Positions 6,067 through 8,052 of a stretch of 8,052 nucleotides of DNA are shown here, in pieces. How positions within the stretch are numbered: position 1 is the first letter of the stretch; every line of letters begins with the position of its first letter. This DNA is from Mesorhizobium sp. (GTDB taxonomy: Bacteria > Pseudomonadota > Alphaproteobacteria > Rhizobiales > Rhizobiaceae). A program made the translations under genes and the position numbers. The stretch lies in assembly GCA_019509685.1 (NCBI GenBank), contig JAEKLU010000051.1, positions 1-8,052 of the forward strand, in the 5' to 3' direction. The notes under the pieces are model-generated. The model was not told where the DNA came from. It saw nothing but the letters and a program-made list of their open reading frames with translations, and did not search any database.

Positions 6067-6651
6067 ATGGAAGTCATTCTCCTCGAGCGCATTTCCCGCC
6101 TCGGCCAGATGGGCGACACCGTCAAGGTCAAGGACGGGTTCGCCCGCAATTTCCTTTTGCCGCAGGGCAAGGCGCTGCGCGCCAACGAAGGCAACAAGAA
6201 GAAGTTCGAGGGCCAGCGCGCCCAGCTCGAAGCCCGCAACCTCGAGCGTAAGTCGGAGGCCACCCAGGTCGCCGAGAAGCTCGACGGCAAGAGCTTCATC
6301 GTGGTCCGTTCGGCCGGCGAGACCGGCCAGCTCTACGGCTCGGTGTCGACGCGCGACATCGCCGACCTTTTGACCGCCGAGGGCTTCTCCGTCAGCCGCA
6401 CCCAGATCGAGCTCAACCAGCCGATCAAGACCATTGGCCTGACCAATGTGGCGATCGCGCTGCATCCGGAAGTCGAGGTCACCGTGACGCTCAACATCGC
6501 CCGCTCGACGGAAGAGGCCGAGCGTCAGGCCAAGGGCGAGGAACTGACCACCGCCGAGGCCATCTACGGCGACGACATCAACGACAACGCCCGTCCGGAA
6601 AATTTCTTCGACCCGAATGCCGAGTTCGAAGGCGGCGAAGACAACGCCTGA
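6067..6651 (+). CDS. rplI: 50S ribosomal protein L9
   Basis: Large-subunit protein that binds 23S rRNA near the L1 stalk and helps keep the reading frame. Residues 1 to about 45 are the N-terminal RNA-binding domain ([20 protein letters not shown], then [13 protein letters not shown]). A long helix follows (about 41-75), then the C-terminal domain to about 146 ([21 protein letters not shown]-like ALHPEVEV). The last 48 residues are an acidic extension absent from the 149-residue E. coli protein. The ATG at 6067 is set by the conserved start and by AAGGA 8 bases upstream. No promoter is obvious in the 206-base spacer, so it is probably read from the rpsF promoter. A strong terminator follows. 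Confidence 0.98.
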   Translation: MEVILLERISRLGQMGDTVKVKDGFARNFLLPQGKALRANEGNKKKFEGQRAQLEARNLERKSEATQVAEKLDGKSFIVVRSAGETGQLYGSVSTRDIADLLTAEGFSVSRTQIELNQPIKTIGLTNVAIALHPEVEVTVTLNIARSTEEAERQAKGEELTTAEAIYGDDINDNARPENFFDPNAEFEGGEDNA

Positions 6652-6713
6652 TTTCAGGCCCGCTGCCGGGGCAGAGCTCCGGTTTGCAAGCCTCCAGATT
6701 TTTCTGGACCAAC

Positions 6714-6740
6714 GCCCGGGTCTCCGACCCGGGCTTTTTT
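6714..6740 (+). terminator. strong intrinsic terminator after rplI
   Basis: GCCCGGGT (6714-6721) pairs perfectly with ACCCGGGC (6727-6734) around loop CTCCG, and six T residues follow at 6735-6740. It lies 62 bases after the rplI stop. A small CCAGA/TCTGG hairpin (6694-6707) precedes it. It closes the ribosomal unit and separates it from cfa. Confidence 0.92.
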
Positions 6741-6765
6741 GTGCCAAATGGAACTTTTCTAAACC

Positions 6766-6771
6766 CTATAT
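6766..6771 (+). promoter_or_regulatory. likely -10 element of the cfa promoter
   Basis: CTATAT at 6766-6771 is the rhizobial -10 consensus and lies in the AT-rich stretch just after the terminator. No good -35 is found 16-18 bases upstream. The upstream GGAAC at 6750-6754 recalls the first half of an EcfG (general stress) promoter, but the second half is poor. Transcription would begin near 6778, giving a leader of about 110 bases. Confidence 0.4.
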
Positions 6772-6846
6772 CTTGGTGCACATTGCAGCGTGGCGCGTCG
6801 ATAGGACGCGGGCGATGCGCTGCGGTACTTTTGATTTGGCATTCCA

Positions 6847-6871
6847 GTCCGACTGCCGGATGGTCCGACTG
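6847..6871 (+). repeat. twin GTCCGACTG repeat in the cfa leader
   Basis: GTCCGACTG occurs at 6847-6855 and 6863-6871, a 16-base period. The first copy lies within the palindrome CAGTC-C-GACTG. The second touches the GAGGGG ribosome site (6871-6876), so binding or folding here could affect translation. This could be chance. Confidence 0.4.
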
Positions 6872-6886
6872 AGGGGACATTTGGTC

Positions 6887-8052
6887 ATGAATATCCTGCT
6901 GAACCACGTTCTCGAGCGCCTCGTGCATGTGGGCAATCTCACGGTAACCGGCCCGAAAGGCTCGACGCACAAATTCGGCGACGGCAGCGGCGAGCCGGTG
7001 CATATCCACATCAAGACGCCGCATGCCGAGCGCGCCATCACCTTCGACCCGATGCTGGCGGTGCCGGAAGCCTATATGGACGGCGAGTTGGACGTGCTCG
7101 AAGGCGGTGTTCTCGGTCTGATGCGCATCGCCTTCCAGAACATGGGCTCGAGCGGCATCGACGTGGCCTGGTCCAAGGCCATCGAGGGCTTGCGCCATGC
7201 CTTCCGCCGGCTGCAGCAGATCAACACGGCGGCGCGCTCGCGCCGCAACGTGCAGCGCCACTACGATCTGTCGGGCGAGCTCTACAAGCTCTTCCTTGAT
7301 GAGGACATGCAGTATTCCTGCGCCTATTTCGAACAGCCGGACATGACGCTGGACGAGGCGCAGCTTGCCAAGAAGCGCCATATCGCCGCCAAGCTGAGGC
7401 TGAAGTCCGGCCAGACCGTGCTCGACATCGGTTCCGGCTGGGGCGGACTTGGCATCTATCTCGCCAAGGCCTTCGACGTCGACGTGCAGGGCGTGACCTT
7501 GTCGACCGAGCAGCACGGTGTCGCCACCGACCGCGCGCACGCGCAAGGCTTGCAGGACCGTGTGCATTTCGAGTTGAAAGACTACCGCGCGCTCAACGAG
7601 CGGTTCGACCGCATCGTCTCGGTCGGCATGTTCGAGCATGTCGGCCTCAACCACTACCGCACCTTCTTCGACAAGGCGGCGACGCTTCTGAAGCCCGACG
7701 GCGTGATGCTGCTCCATACCATCGGCCGTTCCGGCGTGCCGTGGGCGACCAGTGCCTTCATCCGCAAATACATCTTCCCCGGCGGCTACGTCCCGGCGAT
7801 GTCGGAAGTGCTGCCGGCGATCGAGAAGTCGGGCCTCGTGGTCACCGACGTCGAAATCCTGCGGCTGCACTATGCCGATACGCTCAAGCATTGGGGCGAG
7901 CGCTTCGCCGCCAACCGCGACAAGGCCAGGGCGATCTATGACGAGCGCTTCTGCCGCATGTGGGAGTTTTACCTCGCCGCCTCCGAAGCCGCCTTCCGCT
8001 GGCAGGACCTGGTGATCTTCCAGTTCCAGATCGCCAAGGTGAACGACACGCT
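6887..8052 (+). CDS. cfa: cyclopropane-fatty-acyl-phospholipid synthase, 3' partial
   Basis: Peripheral-membrane, SAM-dependent enzyme that adds a methylene bridge across cis double bonds of phospholipid acyl chains, typically in stationary phase or under acid stress. The frame runs from ATG 6887 (GAGGGG 10 bases upstream) through 388 codons to the window edge with no stop. Residues 1 to about 120 are the N-terminal lipid-binding region, then RRNVQRHYDLSGELYKLFLD. The SAM loop is VLDIGSGWGG (178-187). The bicarbonate-site residues of E. coli Cfa all have counterparts: C145 in MQYSCAYF, E250 in GMFEHVG, H277 and I279 in LLHTIG, and Y329. The E. coli active-site Cys354 aligns with Ser366 (YLAASEAAFR). 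E. coli Cfa has 382 residues, so only a short C-terminus is missing. It has its own promoter region after the rplI terminator. Confidence 0.95.
   Translation, partial: MNILLNHVLERLVHVGNLTVTGPKGSTHKFGDGSGEPVHIHIKTPHAERAITFDPMLAVPEAYMDGELDVLEGGVLGLMRIAFQNMGSSGIDVAWSKAIEGLRHAFRRLQQINTAARSRRNVQRHYDLSGELYKLFLDEDMQYSCAYFEQPDMTLDEAQLAKKRHIAAKLRLKSGQTVLDIGSGWGGLGIYLAKAFDVDVQGVTLSTEQHGVATDRAHAQGLQDRVHFELKDYRALNERFDRIVSVGMFEHVGLNHYRTFFDKAATLLKPDGVMLLHTIGRSGVPWATSAFIRKYIFPGGYVPAMSEVLPAIEKSGLVVTDVEILRLHYADTLKHWGERFAANRDKARAIYDERFCRMWEFYLAASEAAFRWQDLVIFQFQIAKVNDT

Noticed and set aside
6578..7891. 437-residue minus-strand reading frame across the rplI end, terminator and cfa
   Set aside because: It overlaps two clearly coding genes and a strong terminator, and its composition is that of a high-GC shadow frame.
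1..8052. CRISPR array, transposase, integrase, toxin-antitoxin, secondary-metabolite or defence genes, tRNA or rRNA
   Set aside because: None is visible on either strand; the only multi-copy signals are short palindromes and twin repeats.

Overview
The window looks like chromosomal DNA from an alphaproteobacterium of the order Hyphomicrobiales (Rhizobiales), most likely Mesorhizobium or a close relative. The grounds are the high GC content and codon use, the forms of ribosomal proteins S6, S18 and L9, a rhizobial-type CFA synthase, and a paired-hairpin palindrome at 4740-4838 that I recall as a dispersed repeat in Mesorhizobium-type genomes. The genus is inferred from memory of these families, not from a search.

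Layout: (1) 1-2618, plus strand, the C-terminal five sixths of an RND (HAE-1/AcrB type) drug-efflux inner-membrane pump, cut by the left window edge. (2) 2619-2925, a gene-free gap between convergent genes that holds two clear stem-loops. (3) 2926-4554, minus strand, a stand-alone TadG-like protein with an N-terminal membrane anchor and a von Willebrand factor A (VWA) domain with an intact metal site. (4) 4555-5126, a divergent intergenic region with the TadG-like leader, the palindromic repeat, a good housekeeping promoter and a leader of about 215 nt for the ribosomal genes. (5) 5127-6651, plus strand, the ribosomal protein cluster rpsF-rpsR-rplI, closed by a strong intrinsic terminator at 6714-6740. 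(6) 6887 to the right edge, plus strand, a cyclopropane-fatty-acyl-phospholipid synthase gene (cfa) that lacks only its 3' end.

The genes form separate units. rpsF and rpsR overlap by one base and are surely co-translated. rplI follows after a 206-nt spacer with a hairpin and is probably on the same transcript. S6 and S18 bind as a pair on the small-subunit platform, and L9 is a large-subunit protein. The efflux pump, the TadG-like protein and Cfa share a cell-envelope theme but nothing links them in one pathway.

I do not see a new multi-gene system, mobile element, CRISPR array or defence locus. The points most worth a second look are non-coding: the dispersed palindrome, the structured rpsF leader, the hairpin in the convergent gap and the twin repeat over the TadG-like start. 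Among the proteins, the arginine/aspartate-rich S6 tail, the acidic L9 tail and the Ser in place of the E. coli Cfa active-site Cys stand out.
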